Shown here one piece after another: positions 6,432 to 7,307 of a DNA stretch of 7,307 bases (its first letter is position 1; each line of letters opens with the position of its first letter). The position numbers were made by a program, and so were the translations under genes. Source of the DNA: Myxococcales bacterium (GTDB lineage Bacteria; Myxococcota_A; Polyangia; Polyangiales; Polyangiaceae); assembly GCA_023248785.1 (NCBI GenBank), contig JAHFDX010000178.1, positions 1 through 7,307 of the forward strand, read 5' to 3'. The notes beneath the pieces were generated by a model. It was not told the origin of the DNA. It saw nothing but the letters and a program-made list of their open reading frames with translations, and searched no databases.

Positions 6432-7307
6432 CCGTCGAGCTCCACGTAAGCCGAAAGCCCCTGGCGGCCACCCTCGCGCCCGAAGCCGCTCTCCTTATAT
6501 CCGCCGAAGGGCGATCCCGGATCGAACTTGTTGTACGTGTTCGCCCAAACCACGCCCGCCTTCAACCGGCTCGCCATCCAAAAAATCTTCGAACCTTTGT
6601 CCGTCCATATGCCCGCAGAAAGTCCATACATCGAATTGTTGGCTTTCTCGACAGCTTCGTCGGGCGTGCGAAACGTGAGAACGGATAGAACCGGTCCGAA
6701 AATCTCCTCGCGTGCAATGCGCGATGATTGGGACACGTTCGTAAAGAACGTTGGAGGGAACCAATATCCCTTCTTCGGAAGGGCACAACTGACGCTGTAC
6801 CGTTCGCCGCCCTCCTTCTCACCCGCCAAAACGAGCGATTGGATCTTCTCGAGCTGCATCCTCGAGTTGATAGCGCCCACGTCGGTGTTCTTATCGAGCG
6901 GATCGCCTACACGAAGCGTGCTCATGCGATCTCGCAACTTACGGACGAGCACGGGCACAACACTCTCCTCCACAAGCAAACGCGAACCTGCGCAACACAC
7001 GTGCCCCTGATTGAAGAAGATGCCCTGGACGATTCCTTCGACGGCCTGATCAAGCGGCGCATCTGCAAAGATAATGTTGGCCGCCTTCCCTCCAAGTTCG
7101 AGCGTCAGTTTCTTCTTCGTGCCAGCAAGTGATCGTTGAATGAGCTTTCCGATATCTGTGCTTCCCGTGAATGCAACCTTGTCGACACCTGGATGACCAA
7201 CAAGCGCCGCCCCTGTTTTTCCAGCGCCCGTGATGATGTTCACCACGCCCGGCGGAAGCTCACACTCCTCAATGATCTCGGCCAGCATGAGCGCTGTGAG
7301 CGGAGTC
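6428..7307 (-). CDS. NAD(P)-dependent aldehyde dehydrogenase, catalytic (N-terminus off-window)
   Basis: The visible 293 residues are the C-terminal three-fifths of a classical aldehyde dehydrogenase, which oxidises aldehydes to carboxylic acids. The frame runs open through the window edge with TPLTALMLAE, a normal internal stretch of the family, so the Met encoded at 7288 is not the true start. The core is intact: the FTGSTDIGK nucleotide loop, general-base glutamate in LELGGK, nucleophilic cysteine in FFNQGHVCCAGSR (first of the two adjacent Cys, aligned to Cys302 of mammalian ALDH2), EEIFGPVLSVL with the cofactor-ribose glutamate, and SPFGGYKESGFGREGG near the end. The expected Gln before the cysteine is His here. 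The substrate cannot be told. It overlaps the non-catalytic partner gene by four bases and is the first visible gene of the operon. Confidence 0.95.
   Translation of the reverse strand, partial: TPLTALMLAEIIEECELPPGVVNIITGAGKTGAALVGHPGVDKVAFTGSTDIGKLIQRSLAGTKKKLTLELGGKAANIIFADAPLDQAVEGIVQGIFFNQGHVCCAGSRLLVEESVVPVLVRKLRDRMSTLRVGDPLDKNTDVGAINSRMQLEKIQSLVLAGEKEGGERYSVSCALPKKGYWFPPTFFTNVSQSSRIAREEIFGPVLSVLTFRTPDEAVEKANNSMYGLSAGIWTDKGSKIFWMASRLKAGVVWANTYNKFDPGSPFGGYKESGFGREGGRQGLSAYVELDG

Noticed and set aside
6528..7010. Plus-strand open frame opposite the aldehyde dehydrogenase
   Set aside because: The minus-strand frame has the intact catalytic motifs; the plus product has no recognisable features.

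Overview
The window is a densely coded bacterial chromosome fragment of moderate-to-high GC. It carries seven protein-coding genes, two of them cut by the window edges. I see no RNA genes, insertion sequences, CRISPR arrays or phage genes. The combination of a bacterial TMEM43 homologue, a split ALDH16-type aldehyde dehydrogenase pair and an exported protein with regular CxGxCxGxC repeats suggests a myxobacterium-like member of the Myxococcota (Polyangia-like). That placement is inference from gene content only; no phylogenetic marker is present.

Left block (1-1687, minus strand): a TMEM43-family membrane protein gene is followed after 30 bp by a gene for an M20-family zinc peptidase/deacylase whose C-terminus lies outside the window. 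A 65-bp gap separates this pair from the divergent arginine genes.

Central block (1753-3644, plus strand): argC and argB overlap at a stop/start junction. They encode the second and third steps of arginine biosynthesis, in the order kinase (ArgB) then reductase (ArgC). The M20 enzyme next door could supply a deacylation step such as N-acetylornithine hydrolysis, but its motifs look at least as much like the carboxypeptidase G2 branch, so this remains a hypothesis.

Right block (3656-7307, minus strand): four genes are read in the order catalytic aldehyde dehydrogenase (N-terminus off-window), non-catalytic aldehyde dehydrogenase-like protein (4-nt overlap), glutathione peroxidase-type thiol peroxidase (28-bp or shorter gaps from here on), and a 31-cysteine exported protein whose ribosome-binding site overlaps the peroxidase stop codon. 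The spacing indicates one transcript. The first two genes together look like the two halves of ALDH16, here encoded as two subunits. With the peroxidase they make a plausible aldehyde/peroxide detoxification set. The cysteine-rich protein is the least understood gene and the best candidate for something new. This operon and argB converge with only 11 bp between their stop codons.
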